Shown: positions 21,805 to 34,223, counted from the stretch's first letter. The stretch: 64,000 nt of DNA from Fennellomyces sp. T-0311 (GCA_025266875.1 JALLLT010000004.1:1178001-1242000), one strand, 5' to 3'. The notes: a model not told the origin generated them from the sequence alone. Made by a program: numbers and translations.

Positions 21805-23327
21805 TCAGTCATACACTTTAGCCAGAGGTAGCCTGTCCTTGACCATGCGGATCGTCTGCGAAGTAATGGACGGGCACTGGCCTACGTTCAGCCAAACCAG
21901 CCGTGAGTTGGTGCTGATCAGTCGGCATAATCCGTCAGCGCTGATTTGCTCGTTGCCATAGACGTCCAGCGTATGCAACGTGCTGACGTGCTTTTGCAGT
22001 GCATCCAATACATCATCCGTCACTGCGTGTACATTCGGCAGCTGCAATTCCTCAACGGCCGCTGTCCGTTCAATGAACCGGATCAAGGCGGCGGGTGTCA
22101 GAGCCCCGCTGACGAGATTGTAACCCTGCTGCAATCGCAGACAACGGACAGATGAGCCCATGGCATCCAACACGGAATCTGATATGGTGTTAGTCGCGGT
22201 AAAAGAGGAGAGTTGGATGTGTGATAGCCGAGGGGCACGCTGAATCAGGCTGCATAAGTCGCTCGCGGCGGGACTGTAATGCGTCAATTGAATGCACAGT
22301 TCGGTAAGGGCGGGCCAATTTGCATGCAATGCCAAGCATGCCATAACACCTGGTGTAATTGGGGATCGAATGTGAAGTTTCTGCAATGTCGTATGATGCT
22401 GCTGGGTAATAGGAAGCATGTGCTGACTGCTTCCTTCATCGGTGCCAATAAGCCATAATTCGCGGAGGCCGTCGGGTTTCTGGGTGAGAGGTGGAAAAGG
22501 GTCATAAAGGGATAAGAACGAAGAGGAGGAGGATGGCCGTGCACCGAAGAGTCGCAAATGTGACATGTGCGCGTGGTAACTGTGGATGAAGCGCAGGATG
22601 GAGTTGAAATAGCCATATTGCATTCCCGAAGAACGTAAGTGGAGCTGGCGCAGATTGGGACAGCATGATAAGATAGAAATCACCTTGGCTTCGCCCAGCG
22701 GAATATCCAAAATTAACCTGTGCAATTTCGGCCGTTGACACAGCGCTAATTTGTCGTGATGGTTGTTGTTGGCATGGTAAAATCCGCTGTGCAAGTACTG
22801 GAAACTGGCCAGGTTTCGACAGCGCGTCAGAACGAGATCCAACAAAAGGTCCCCGACACCCGAATGGATAGTCAGATCAGTCAAACTGTCACATGCAAAC
22901 AGGAGCATACGATGCACATTCACGAGCGTATTGGGTCTGCACGGTACTTGGACTACCAAACAATGAATATCCTTCTCAGACTGCCCCCCTCAAGTACCTT
23001 ACGAGTCTCGATATAGCGACAGCGTTGATTGATAAGAAACTGGATGGGCTGATCGCTATACTCTGGTATGCGGACCGTCCGCACGTGTTTCCCGCTGAAA
23101 TACGGAAGGTACGGTGTGAGGTTGCTGTCCAAGTTGCAATGACCGTCGGAAATGTCGCTCCATATGTTTGGCCAGCTCAGAAGATATAACCGCCAAGCTT
23201 TGGAGACTCGTGTGCAGCGTATACGTTCACGAAACGAAAGTTGGCCAAAGATAAGACCCAGCAGGTCATACGAAAGATGCCCAACAAAGTCTTGGGTGGG
23301 CTTATGGATCAGCTCATGGCGTTGCAT
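21805..23327 (-). CDS. F-box/LRR protein (copy A)
   Basis: Probable substrate-recognition subunit of an SCF ubiquitin ligase. Exons 23327-23003 and 22952-21805 give 490 aa. The frame opens with a TTG upstream, but ATG 23327 is the first methionine. The N-terminal F-box is HLSYDLLGLIFGQLSFRERI, then CTRVSKAWRLYLLSWPNIW. Leucine-rich repeats follow through to the C-terminus (CPNLRQLHLRSSGMQ, VEELQLPNVHAVTDDVLDAL, LVWLNVGQCPSITSQTI), of the AMN1/FBXL type. It has the same plan and similar length as the gene at 45849-47442. Such F-box/LRR families are expanded in Mucorales. Substrates are unknown. Confidence 0.85.
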
Positions 23328-24298
23328 CAAGATTAGAAAAGTGGAAAAGAGGGTGGTGGTGGTTGCCCCAGATGACCGTTTCGCCTTTTACGCGTAGCAC
23401 AGCGCTCCTGCACCCTGGCTACGAACATTCAGGGGAGTTCTCATCAGATACCACGAGAAAGCGTGAGAAAAAAAAAGAAGTATCCGCATTTTCCTAATGC
23501 GTCATCGCACCATTGAGCATGGCTGTAAATGGATGCAGCCGTTGATCAATCAAATACTGTCTTTGATAGCCTCTTTATCATTTTTCTTCAAAGGAATAAT
23601 GCATGCTGTATCAGATCAAGATTAGCTTTGCTATTTCCCGAAGAAGCTCCGATGCGGATAGTTCTTGCTTCAGAATGCCTTTCTATAACTGGTGTCATGC
23701 TTTGGCTTATATATATGCGTCCATCATTTCGGATTGCCAGTGTCATGGTCAACGCATTTAAAAGTTTTGCGGGTATACCTATAACTTACATCTATATGTA
23801 GGTGGGTTCTTGTCAGTTCGAGCTTCTCGGTATCCGTAACAAGCATTATTTTTATTGCTTGATGTTGATATTACTTCAGGAACAAGATGCCTCTATTTGA
23901 TTAAGGTCCTTAATTGATGCCGTGCTTTAAATTTCACATGTAAGGGTGGGATAAACGGGTGTAGCTTCACAGACGTATCGTTGTCGCTACATTCGCTAAG
24001 AACTACAGAAGTTCTGATATTACGTATATAGTGGAAATGACGCGCATCCTTCGAGAATGCCCGTTTACAAGTACAAATATGTAATCTCATGCGTGCGTAT
24101 AACAATTCTTTGACTTAAATAAAAAGGATGCATGGGTTTTATATAACGTATTCGTACGAATACAATTACAGATGTATAAAGAGTAATCTAGCTTATTGCT
24201 ACATGCTTTACCCGTTTCAGATGTCCATCTATTTATCGAACAGATCGACAGTTATTGGCTTTAGTAACTTTTTAGCATCAAGTGACAGCTCGTCATAA
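23328..24298. other. Intergenic region
   Basis: No supported gene in about 1 kb. Short frames at 23529-23801 and 23893-24105 have no recognisable domain. Confidence 0.4.
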
Positions 24299-24729
24299 CT
24301 ATGAAGCAAAATATGTAAGTTTTTTTTTAGCTATTAACAATACTCTTGCAGCATTATCAGAAAGCTTCCATCCAAGAAGTTCCAAGCGTTGTAACCGGGG
24401 TAGCTGTTCAATCAAACGAAACATTTCGTCAATATCGCGATGTCCCCAATATCGTTCATCTTTAACCGCTTGGAGGAAAGTCGTCCCAGCTACAAAACTC
24501 CCAACTTGTGCATATTTGCTGCAATATGTAAAACAGTATGATTCAGACCTCTGATGTAATAAAGGAATATCGCTATAAAGCACTCTAACGTTGCGCAATG
24601 CTTTAAAAGCTGGTCGAATATTTGGTCGCGGATGTCAAAGCCGGACAAAGCCAAAGAAGGAAGGCGCTTTAGCTCCATCAAGGCGAAAATAACTAACTTA
24701 AGTAATATGCACCCTAGTATGGCAGTCAA
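24299..24729 (-). pseudogene. Probable F-box/LRR gene fragment
   Basis: Two overlapping minus-strand frames read like the C-terminal leucine-rich repeats of an F-box/LRR protein: LKRLPSLALSGFDIRDQIFD then LLKHCATLECF in one, and LIEQLPRLQRLELLGWKLSD in the other. Moving from one to the other requires a frame change near 24560 for which only a 30-nt intron could be proposed, so a frameshifted relic is more likely. No F-box was found upstream. It lies 1 kb from an intact family member on the same strand. Confidence 0.4.
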
Positions 24730-26867
24730 TTATCTCACCGAGTTTCTGACTACAACATACACAGGTGTTAAGAGAAGAGGAGAGTGAAAAGAACAGGAGA
24801 CCATTTGATATTATTTCGTGAGCAACCAAATTCTTCTGATATTCCTTGTTTTTTGGGGAAGCGGACATAATATTTGTATGAGTAACTTTTTTCATAATAT
24901 GTATTCCCTTTTATTCTCTTTGTGGTTGACTGTTAGGTGGCAATAACTGTGAACCTGTACTACCTCCAAAAAATAAATTTAAACTTTTGAACTAACTGTA
25001 AACCTGCACATAATATAATTGCATGCGTTTATCCTTTCAAGTTTTTCTGCTCGAACGATAGTGACCGAAATATTTCCTCACTGATAGATTTAGTTGCTTA
25101 GATGCTCACGAACCACCGTAAAAAATCCTAGTGTAACATAATGGGACGGTGCTATAAAATTATAAAGTCTTGTAAAATCTTGTAAAATCCTGTGAAAACT
25201 GCCATTTTACAAGAAAATTTTTTTTACAGTGAACCCTTAGGTATTCAAACCTAGTGATTGGCTATTTCCTTGGTCGCTGCCCGTTGTCTATTGATGCTTC
25301 CCGACTTTTGCTTACTTGGCTTCGGGTGCTTAAAACATAACATTATAGGCAGACAGGTCGCAGTTGGGATTTGCCACGCCGGATATTTATGGTATCTGCG
25401 AGTTGAAGCCATGCCGAACATGCTGAGGTAGCTGCCTAGCTGATAAAACTAAAAAGAGCACAATCGTTTGGATTGAAAGTAAGAACCACGCCAATTTGCT
25501 TGTCTCATATTACTTAATCCTTGCACTGACGTTTACTACAAGTCCATTTTAATCGATCAAATAGAATTTGACAATCCCGTATATATTTTTTACTGCGTAC
25601 CGAAGAGACAACAGACTGTTGCTGAGGAGACACGTATGTACATCGACCGATATATAGAGGCATAAGTCACTGATACATCAAAGACACACGTTATCATAAC
25701 AGACCCAAAAGTTAAATCACTCGGTAACCGGAGGATAAGTTGCTAGCACATACATACGTAGATCAAACACGGCAGCACGGGCTGAATGCTCGCCATGCCG
25801 ACGCTTGTAATACGTAAAGATAATGGTGAATATTAGCTTGCTGTTTGCAGAAGATATAGAATACCAGACCCCCGACCATGCGATCTAACCACGCGTCTGT
25901 ACCTTTTCAGGCAAGTTCTATGCAATTTATGATTACACTATGTTTACGTACGTAATATAGAAGTCCGCCTCATTACAATTCCCCAATGGAACGGTTTGAC
26001 AAAATGAGATGATCTTCTTCGTCAAATTGTATACATTATTGAGACGACGCTGCACACATCACATCATTTATCTGGCTCTGGCACGGGAAGCGGTTTAAGA
26101 TTAGAGTTGAAGAAAAAAAGAACGATGAGAAGTATTTTTTTGTTCCAAGATGTTCCTCATGGGATCATGTTCCAAAACGAACTATCAAAACATTACGTTT
26201 TCTTGCAGTGGGTCGTCTTTACAGCTTGATGTGGCCTTGAAATAACCATATCGGGTAGCGTGGCAAGCGATCTGTGCAACAATATGGGAGGACTCTATAG
26301 TCTAGTTACGTTGTTGTTTATTACCATGACATAATAGGAGGGTTTAAGCTATATATTCCTCCTCGGTGCTTATTGGAGATTTTTGGTATGAGTACTAAAA
26401 AAAAAAAGCCAAAAACAACAGGTGACAATAATGAAAGCAAGGCGGAGTAAAGTGTCGCTTTTGCCCATCGCGGGTGGCTTTTTTTATGTATAAACTTCGT
26501 TGATGCACATCGTTTCATCAGGCCCGCCCAATAAGCAAGGAAAACCCCGCAAAAAGCGACTGATTGACTGTCCGATCTGCTGCCGGCATCGCGCATCATC
26601 ATAACGACAAAACGGATAGAAGTGATCCCATTTTGCTCGCTTTTAGACCTTTCCACATACGAAAGAGCTCAAAAAAGAATTTTTGTGCACAGTGATTTTT
26701 TTCTTGCATAAGTTTCTGCGTCGACGACCCAATTTACATTTTTTTTTGCTCTTTCACCCGCTTTTTTTTTTCTTCTGTACATATCGTTTCATGCCCTTAT
26801 AGACACACATACACACATATTATTTTGCTTTCAGTTGTTGCATGTTTTGTTTATAGAAAAAAAAGTC
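24730..26867. other. Long gene-poor region with a MITE-like element
   Basis: More than 2 kb with no supported gene. It contains the 118-bp inverted-repeat element at 25114-25231 and, at its 3' end, the T-rich promoter and leader of the SAP-domain gene. An acceptor-like TTTATAG just before 26868 hints at an intron in the 5' leader. Confidence 0.45.
25114..25231. mobile_element. MITE-like element with CACCG/CACTG ends (CACTA-like, non-autonomous)
   Basis: The left end reads CACCGTAAAAAATCC and the right end, on the opposite strand, reads CACTGTAAAAAAAATT. Similarity continues inward for about 30 bases, ending in AATGG on both sides. AAC lies directly outside each end (25111-25113 and 25232-25234), fitting a 3-bp target duplication. 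CACTG-type termini with a 3-bp duplication are the marks of the CACTA/EnSpm superfamily. Inside are two perfect and one degenerate 10-bp tandem unit CTTGTAAAAT (25169-25198), with an inverted copy at 25204-25213 that could form a hairpin. No coding capacity. Only one copy was seen in this window. Confidence 0.5.
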
Positions 26868-28726
26868 ATGTACTATTACAATCACAACGACAGCGACAAT
26901 AATCAGCACGCGAAAGATAATGACGATCCATTCTTTAGTCATTCGTTGGACTCCATGGTTCGAGCACAAACGCAGCAACAAGATTGGCAACATGACGACA
27001 CACTGGCGTCCTACCTGTCGGCCGGGCTACAGTCCCACTCGCTCGATTCACCGTTCTTCAGTGACGCGTTTGGGGGAGCACAAGATTGGGATGTGTTTGG
27101 GAATGAAGACAGCAGCAGCAAACAAGATGATTTGTTCATGACATTACCAGAACAAGATCAGCAGGCGATTTTACTCTCGGATCCCACCTTTGTGCGACAA
27201 CAGCAGCTACTGCAAGAGCAACAGAAGCAAATGGAACTAAGGATGCAGGAGCAAGAGGACGACGATATCCCGGTTCGATCGAACCTGTCTGCCATGTTTG
27301 AAGCACCTGCGGAACAGGCGCAGCCACGACAAAAGAAACCGACTACGACGGCGACCAAGAAAGAGAACCGAAGATCAGCATCCAACAAGCGAACGACGCC
27401 TATTCCTATATCATCGAACGAAATTGATCATCAGCGACGATTGAATGAGCTGCAGGCGAGATTCCGCGTTAACTATGCACGCAAACCAAACCCACGCAAG
27501 CAACAGCAGCCACAAACATCCGTCATGTCCAGCTCATTCGAACCTTCATCCTTACCCAACTTTTCATCTCATCCCAACCCGGCTGGCTTAGAACGCAGAC
27601 GCTCGGCATCGATCGCCATCGATCCACCGCAGCAAGCAACCATGCGAATCGGCCGTCCTGCTCGTCCAGCGCCTAAACCCACTCCCGCACGTGTACCTCC
27701 CACATCAGCAGCTCCCATAACATCAACCACTACTACCACCACTACCCAAGCAAATACCACCACTGCGCCGTTCCCATCACGCACGATGCCCATCCAGATC
27801 CATCGCGTGCAGCGACCCAATCAGCAACTTCCGTTCGACAAGGAGGAGAGACAGCGCAAGTTGGACCAGCAGTTGGAAAAGGTAGATTTTGGGGACATTA
27901 CTGTGTCTGAATTAAAGGAGATGCTGCGTCAGCGGGGTCGACCAGCAACGGGCAAAAAGGCCGTGTTGGTTCAGCGATTGTTGGATGAACGGGACATGAT
28001 CAAAGCCTTGAAGACTGGTCGTGCTCAACGACATTCGCTACCACCTCCATCAGTCGATATTCCGCCTTTGGATCAACATGCATCATCGGTTCCAAGCACT
28101 TCAGGGTTCCCCGCACCACCACCAGGACCGGGATCGCCTGGAAGTACCCTAGGTCGGTCCATTGCCAACATGCATATTGGATCACCACCTGTTCCGTCAC
28201 GGCGATTTGCCCCCTATTCGCCCACCCGTGGCACCGGGTCACCAAAGCAACAGATGTATTCGTCGTCAATGCCAACGAGCTACCTGACGCCAATGGACGA
28301 TACACCGCGGACACCGCGATACCCGCGACACATGTACGCGCCACGAAATCCTTCAGCTCTGGCCACTCCGGACCACGAGGAAGAACAGAACCCATTCGAT
28401 CAATATATTATGATGCATCAACAACAGCAACAAGAACAAGCACAAGCACAAGCGCAACAGCAAGCACAGCAACAAGCACAGATTCAACAACAACAGCAAC
28501 AGCAGCATCAGCAACAACCGGATCTTCGGACAATGGATATGGAGTGGGATCCAGCTATAGACATGAACTTTCCTCAACAAGGAGGTACGGTATAACTGCA
28601 TGGTTGCTGCGATTGAATGACTCAATTCGTATTACTACAGGTGTAGATATCAGCAGACTGACCCAAGAGGAGCTTTTACAATTATTTACAACCGATATGC
28701 CATTAGATACTACATTCTTACGATAA
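26868..28726 (+). CDS. SAP-domain protein with polyQ tail
   Basis: 600 aa; exons 26868-28584 and 28641-28726. The intron (56 nt, GTACGG..CTACAG) removes the apparent stop at 28595 and adds a tail ending LTQEELLQLF then TTDMPLDTTFLR. A SAP motif (two-helix DNA/chromatin-binding module) lies at about residues 340-374: ITVSELKEMLRQRGRPATGK then KAVLVQRLLDE. The rest is low complexity: glutamine/glutamate-rich N-terminus, a proline/threonine-rich middle, SP/TP-rich stretches that would suit kinase regulation, and an extended Gln/Ala-Gln run near 28425-28520. Probably a nuclear or chromatin-associated regulatory protein; no catalytic domain is visible. The start was set at the ATG at 26868 because the upstream open frame has no other methionine. 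Confidence 0.8.
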
Positions 28727-28853
28727 TATTTCCGCCAAGGCGTTTTCTAATAATCCATCTGTGAATTCATCCGCTTGTGCCACAGCGTTTATATATAAAG
28801 AAGACTTTCGAAAAGCGACAAGACCTTGTACTCTATTTTTTGCTTAAAAAAAG

Positions 28854-30206
28854 ATGCGAACTGAACGCCCCCTTGGTCTATTGGAGAAATATCAAGTATC
28901 CAAGCAGCTGACCCGTTGCTATGGCTGCGTGACGTCCACAGTCATATTTCGACACAGTGCAAGGCCTGATAGCAACGCGCGACAATTCTACCTCAACCAA
29001 CTCCATGCACCTCTAACCTCACTTGTCGAAAAACACCCACAACTCTCACTCGTTGTAGCTGAAAACAGCAAGTCGACCGCCCATTTCCTTCGACTCGATT
29101 CGTTCAATCTCGATTCCGTCGTTGAGATCAAGGAGTTTTCGTTTTGGAACGAAACAGAGTTGGGGGAAGTCATTGGCAAGGAGTGTGACCGAGAGTTTGA
29201 TCTTGACAATCACACGGTTCCGTTGTGGCATTTGACTATCGGTATCGATGCCGCGCGACCCAACGAATGCAGCATTACACTTGCAGCGCATCACGTGATT
29301 ATGGATGGCAAGAGTTTGGCGCAATTCTGGCAAGATTTGGATCTAGGCCGAGCAAATGAACCGGAAGACTACCAGATTCGATGCGGGGAAACGGCGCTGC
29401 TGGAATCGTACGAAAACCGCGGAGCACCGATGCCCAGCACTCTGGACTTGCTTCCTATTGTGGGCAAAATGTTGGTGAAAAAGATGTTACCCACACGGCT
29501 AACTGAGCATTGGTTCCCAGAAGGCTGGGCGGGTGACGTCGCGGGCGACAAAAAAGAAACGCACGATACTACCGTACGTGTTGTTCAAGTGGGTGGAACG
29601 ACATGGAGCAACGTCTGTGCAACGTGCCGAGACCATGGTGTCACTCCGCACGCGGCGATCATGGCAGCTCTTGTCGAGGCTTTCACGAGACTGTGGCCCG
29701 ACACCAGCGTAAAGACAACCACGCCCGTCAATTGTCGCTCGTTTGCCCAGGTCCCTCCCGGCGAAATGGGAAACTTTGTGGGATCGTATGGGTATCTGTG
29801 GACGGGCAAGGCAATGCCGTTTTGGGAGCGAGCCAAGACGTATCATCGGCTATTAAAGGCAAACAAAGCTGGAGCGGCCAAGGAAGCCGGCCAGCTCAAG
29901 TATCTTTCCAAGTATCCCGAGGATTATTATGATTTCTGGCACGGGCACTGGAACAACCCGATGGCACGGTCGGGCGGCATCGAGTTGTCCGATCTCGGGC
30001 GGGTGGTGCTGGATAAGGCGTGGCAGGTCCAGTCCGTATGGTTTTGCCAGAGCGCGCAGACATTCACGACAGCGCTGAGCGTCAACAGCATCAGCACGCA
30101 GGATAGCATGTATGCGACGATAGGATGGCAAAAAGGGTCGGTGGATGAATCCAAGACGGAGGCCTTGAGCGCATTGCTGCGTGAGATACTTGAGAAGAGC
30201 ACTTAA
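28854..30206 (+). CDS. Alcohol O-acetyltransferase-like (condensation-superfamily) acyltransferase
   Basis: 450 aa, single exon. It belongs to the CoA-dependent acyltransferase superfamily that includes yeast ATF1/ATF2 alcohol acetyltransferases, which esterify alcohols or sterols with acetyl-CoA. The catalytic motif HxxxD(G) is present at about residue 146 (AAHHVIMDGKSLAQFW). N-terminal RPLGLLEKYQVSKQLTRCYG is typical of the family. The C-terminal DFGWG-like position is replaced by less conserved sequence around NPMARSGGIELSDLG. No signal peptide or clear membrane span. The substrate cannot be read from sequence. Transcribed in the same direction as its neighbours, 127 bases downstream of the SAP-domain gene. 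Confidence 0.75.
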   Translation: MRTERPLGLLEKYQVSKQLTRCYGCVTSTVIFRHSARPDSNARQFYLNQLHAPLTSLVEKHPQLSLVVAENSKSTAHFLRLDSFNLDSVVEIKEFSFWNETELGEVIGKECDREFDLDNHTVPLWHLTIGIDAARPNECSITLAAHHVIMDGKSLAQFWQDLDLGRANEPEDYQIRCGETALLESYENRGAPMPSTLDLLPIVGKMLVKKMLPTRLTEHWFPEGWAGDVAGDKKETHDTTVRVVQVGGTTWSNVCATCRDHGVTPHAAIMAALVEAFTRLWPDTSVKTTTPVNCRSFAQVPPGEMGNFVGSYGYLWTGKAMPFWERAKTYHRLLKANKAGAAKEAGQLKYLSKYPEDYYDFWHGHWNNPMARSGGIELSDLGRVVLDKAWQVQSVWFCQSAQTFTTALSVNSISTQDSMYATIGWQKGSVDESKTEALSALLREILEKST

Positions 30207-30334
30207 CTAATGGTTATTTACACTGTATACATTTAATAATAATCCGTTACCTAATGCCTGAAAGTCCGGAAGGGATCGCCTGACGTGATGCACGTGAAGC
30301 AGTCAGTTCCTTTGAGCAAAGGGACAGCCTCTCT

Positions 30335-30337
30335 CTT

Positions 30338-30371
<34 letters not shown>
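30335..30371 (+). repeat. (TC)n microsatellite in VMP1 upstream region
   Basis: A run of alternating C and T of roughly 36 bases lies about 120 bases before the VMP1 start, followed by further T-rich sequence. It may act as a core-promoter pyrimidine tract or be neutral. Confidence 0.75.
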
Positions 30372-30373
<2 letters not shown>

Positions 30374-30491
30374 CCCTTTGTGTTTTTCTTTCTTTCAGAC
30401 TGGCAGTTTCTCGTCTTTCTTTTTTTTTTCTGTCGAGTTTCCCTCATTGCCTTCTTTCAATCCCTTGCTTCTTGACACACAGTAACACACA

Positions 30492-32019
30492 ATGGCGACG
30501 TTGTCGACTCCACGATCCGACAGCGGACAACTTCACCGTCGACGATCAAGTCGAGCAGCACCGGGAGAGAAATTCGATGGTAAAGCAAAAGTTGAATCGG
30601 AAGCCAGGAAATCTCCCGGCGACTCATGCATTGGGCCGTAGAGTACATTATACGACGAAAAGCCGAGATTGAACATCAGCATAAAAAAGTGTCGATATAC
30701 AAAAGCCCGTTGCTGGTCGGGCACTATTTCATTATGTACGTCTACTACGAGGCTCGGTCGGCGCTGCTCTATTTGTATGGCCAAGGGCGGGCCACGCTCG
30801 GCATCCTCGTAGCAGCGGCAGGGATGGTGTACATCGCCTATCAGATCGAAGGCCCGCATCAAATGGTAATCATTGTGTCAGTGCCTTTATGCAGCGCCGT
30901 TAAATTAATCAAAAATAAACCGATAAAATAGGTCATCCAAGAGCTACAGAGGATGGGCGTATGGTACGCTTATTGGGTCGCATTGGGTGTTGCCTCGGCG
31001 GTGGGCCTTGGCACTGGCTTGCACACCTTTCTCTTGTTCCTCGGACCGTACATTGCTGAAGTGACGCGTGCCGCTTACGAGTGTCAGGGGGCCGATTTGT
31101 TAACGAGGGATATTGCCAGGTAACAAACGTGATTTTGGCACGTTTTTGACGTAATCTCATCGCTTCATTGCTTAGCTATCGGTTGCAATGTCACGTCAGT
31201 GTGGTCAGCGGCACAGCGGTCGTGTCGCTATGGGATATTTACCGACGGATCCAATGGGAAAGTTTTGCGTGGGGTGCAGGCACCGCACTCGGTGAGCTCC
31301 CACCTTACTTTGTTGCAAGGGCGGTTGCTTTATCGGGCGGTAAGAGCGACGAGTTGAAGGAATTCGAATCCAATCTGTCCAAGGCGCCGACGACGGTAAA
31401 GCAGTGGACGATGCACATCGTATACAATGCCATGAAGCGTCTCGGCTTCTTTGGGATTCTGTTATTTGCATCGATACCCAACCCATTGTTTGATTTGGCA
31501 GGCATCACGTGTGGTCATTTCCTGGTGCCTTTCGCTACCTTTTTCGGCGCAACGTTTATTGGCAAAGCATGCGTCAAGGCCTCGCTGCAGGTAAACGATA
31601 TTGTTTATATTGAGACCATCGCTGCTTTGTTTGTTTACAAACGGTCAATTAGTCGTTGATTGTGATATTGGCCTTCTCGAACGATGCTTTGACCACCTTA
31701 TTGGGGACTCTTGAAAAGTCGGCACCTGCACTCCACAGCATTGTTGAAAAGGTGGTACACGAGCAAGCTCACAAGATTGGCAAGTCGACGGATGAGTTTG
31801 GGAACGAGCAGGTATGACGGCTTTTTCCTATGCTCACAGTAATATTGACTACTTTTTTTGCTCTAGACAAACATGTTTGGCATTGCATGGAACATTTTTC
31901 TGTCGCTCATGCTGTGTTATTTTGTGATTTCCTCGGTTGAGTCTTTGGGGTTGGCGTACATGAAGCGTGAACACGAAGAAGAGATGAAACGTCTGGAGCA
32001 GCGCCGTTCATCTAATTAA
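30492..32019 (+). CDS. VMP1: VMP1 (vacuole membrane protein 1) homolog
   Basis: ER multi-spanning scramblase of the VTT/DedA superfamily needed for autophagosome formation, lipid-droplet and ER-contact control. Six exons (30492-30579, 30642-30865, 30932-31119, 31176-31590, 31653-31811, 31867-32019) give 408 aa, close to animal VMP1. Diagnostic blocks: [20 protein letters not shown], the segment [20 protein letters not shown] with [13 protein letters not shown] (the VTT core), and the closing membrane segment before [14 protein letters not shown]. The N-terminus is short and basic-serine-rich. VMP1 is found in animals, plants, amoebae and early-diverging fungi but is missing from the main Dikarya models, which supports the Mucoromycota placement. 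All introns have GT..AG ends and keep phase. Confidence 0.9.
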
Positions 32020-32418
32020 CATACACACTAATTCCCCTTCACCTTGTATATCTAATTGTATTATCCGGGATTGCAGTTTGCAGAAAATCCTGCACGTAAT
32101 CCCTCCCCCCCTCTCTCTCTCTAGACTTGGCTTCCATGCACCTTCCCGCTCGAGGAAGCCTCCACAGTATATATAGAACCTAGTTGCTGGACAAATAATG
32201 ATTTTACCAGAAAACAAACTTTTTTTACAAATCAACTGGTCCCTAGAAAACAAGGAGTGCCATAAAAGAGAAATTCTATGGCGAGGGAGTATATAGGAGT
32301 AGCGGTGCAATGACCAATTGACTCAGCCAAGTTGATAAGCAGGCAAAGGGAGATGTCTATATAAATTGCATGTTTTCCTTTCTTTTCCTGACCTTTTTTT
32401 TATATTGCAAAATTTACT

Positions 32419-34039
32419 ATGAATTTAATTTTATTGTTATTGACATTGGCAACAGTTGTCTCCGCAGGCGGTGATGGACCGGGTGGACCGGGCAAACTGG
32501 CCTTTGTCGATGTGTTTAATATGGGAGGAACTTGGAACCGCACCTATGGACGTACCGAACCGCAACAAATCCATATGACATGGCTTTCGGAAGGCGGATC
32601 GTTCCGTGTTCAGTTTGTTACGACTGATCGAGTCGACACGTTTAAATTGATGTACTGGCCCATTCACAAAAAGAAGGCTCGGTATGTGGAACAGATCGAG
32701 GCAACAGGAGAGGAGGTAAACGGAATATCATTGTACGATAAAGCATCTATTAAGTCAATAAGCCCGTTAATAGAGCAATGCATTCGAAGATGGCGGAAAT
32801 GCGAAACGTATCATGCATATACATAACTTAAAATCCAAGCCATTGGAAAAAGCCACGACGTACGAGTACAAAGTGGGTTCGGTGGTCAACAGCACGACTA
32901 TCGTGTGGTCGCCGGTATATCAGTTCCATACGCCCGACAAGACCCCATCATTCCAATTTCTTGCAGCTGCAGACATGGTAAGCTCCATTCGATCGCGCGA
33001 TCCATGTTATCTTGACCTGCAGAATGTAGGGCGTAGTCAATGCAGTATCAATGCCGATATTGAAGAAATTGGCGACGGAGCAGAAATATGACTTTTTGAC
33101 ATTTATGGGTGATCAGGTAAACAGATTGGCTTAGCGCATATTGCATGACTTACATTAAGTTCTAGGCATACGATTTGGCAGATATGGACGGCACCAAAGG
33201 AGATGAATATATGAACTTTGCGCAAAATCTGTATGCACGTCTACCCTTGCTAACCACTCCGGGTAACCACGAAGGCGCTTACAACTTTTCGCACTATTTC
33301 AATCGGTTCAGTCATCTTCCGTACCAAGAGTCCGGCTCTGTTACACCGCTGTATTATTCGATCAATTACAAGTCGCTGCATTTGGTGTCGATCTCGACAG
33401 AAGTGTATTTTGCAGAAGATGGCACGGCGGTGGACCAGGTTCACTCATTGATCAATTGGCTGGAGCAAGATCTTGCCCATCACAAACAGAAATGGGTGGT
33501 TGTCATTGGTCATCGTCCGCTCTATTGCTCTCCTACCAACGACAAGGATTGTTCGTACAAGGCTGATACGTTGCGAAATGGCCTTCCGGATGCCAATGAT
33601 ACGAATGTACGTTTGACGCCTGGCTTGGAACAAGTGTTTACCAGACATAAGATCGATCTATACCTATGGTAAGGCATTTTGCGCGGGAAAAAATTTTGCC
33701 ATTTCTAAAGCCTTTTGAAACCTGCGCAGTGGCCATCGACACAATTACGAACGCACTTGGCCAGTGGCGGATAATAAGGCGCTGTCAAACGATTATCACA
33801 ACCCGCCGTCGTTTTTCCAAGTGATTAGTGGCAACGCAGGCAACTTTGACGGCCCAGATCCGATCGACGAAGCTGCGCCAACTGCTGACTGGTCTGCGTT
33901 GCTCTACCGCGGGTACGGGTTCACCACGGTCAGCGTGAGTCCCGAGGCGTTGGAGGTGGTGCATATGGAATCGAAGCAGGACGGCACAATCGGGCGGGAG
34001 ATCGACCGGGTGCGACTGACCAAAGAAGACGGCGTGTAA
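32419..34039 (+). CDS. Purple acid phosphatase (secreted metallophosphoesterase)
   Basis: Secreted or vacuolar binuclear (Fe-Zn/Fe-Mn type) acid phosphatase that frees phosphate from organic esters. Exons 32419-32715, 32774-32977, 33030-33116, 33166-33668, 33730-34039 give 466 aa. A signal peptide is clear (MNLILLLLTLATVVSA). The N-terminal fibronectin-like domain includes TYEYKVGS. The catalytic domain shows all metal-ligand blocks: FLAAADMG, MGDQAYDLAD, TTPGNHEG, VVIGHRPLYC and GHRHNYERTWP; two of these are only complete after splicing. Family enzymes usually have GDFAYD or GDxxY in the second block, so Q is a mild variant. Several N-glycosylation sites (NRT, NST, NFS). Length and motifs indicate an active enzyme. 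Confidence 0.92.
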
Positions 34040-34223
34040 GAATAGAATGATATATATATACTTTTTATTAGAGTAATACAAGGGGGGATGCGAGAAAAGG
34101 CAAGCGAAATTACAGAAACTTTTTTGTCCTATGTGCGGGATGTGGAGAGAGAATGCTACAATACAAAATGGATGATGGATGATGAAGATGCTGTTAATTA
34201 TAAACATGGAAGGAAGAGGGGGC

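Noticed and set aside
30335..30371. CRISPR or satellite array
   Set aside because: Simple dinucleotide repeat without spacers. No CRISPR-like array, tRNA cloverleaf or rRNA segment was recognised anywhere in the window.
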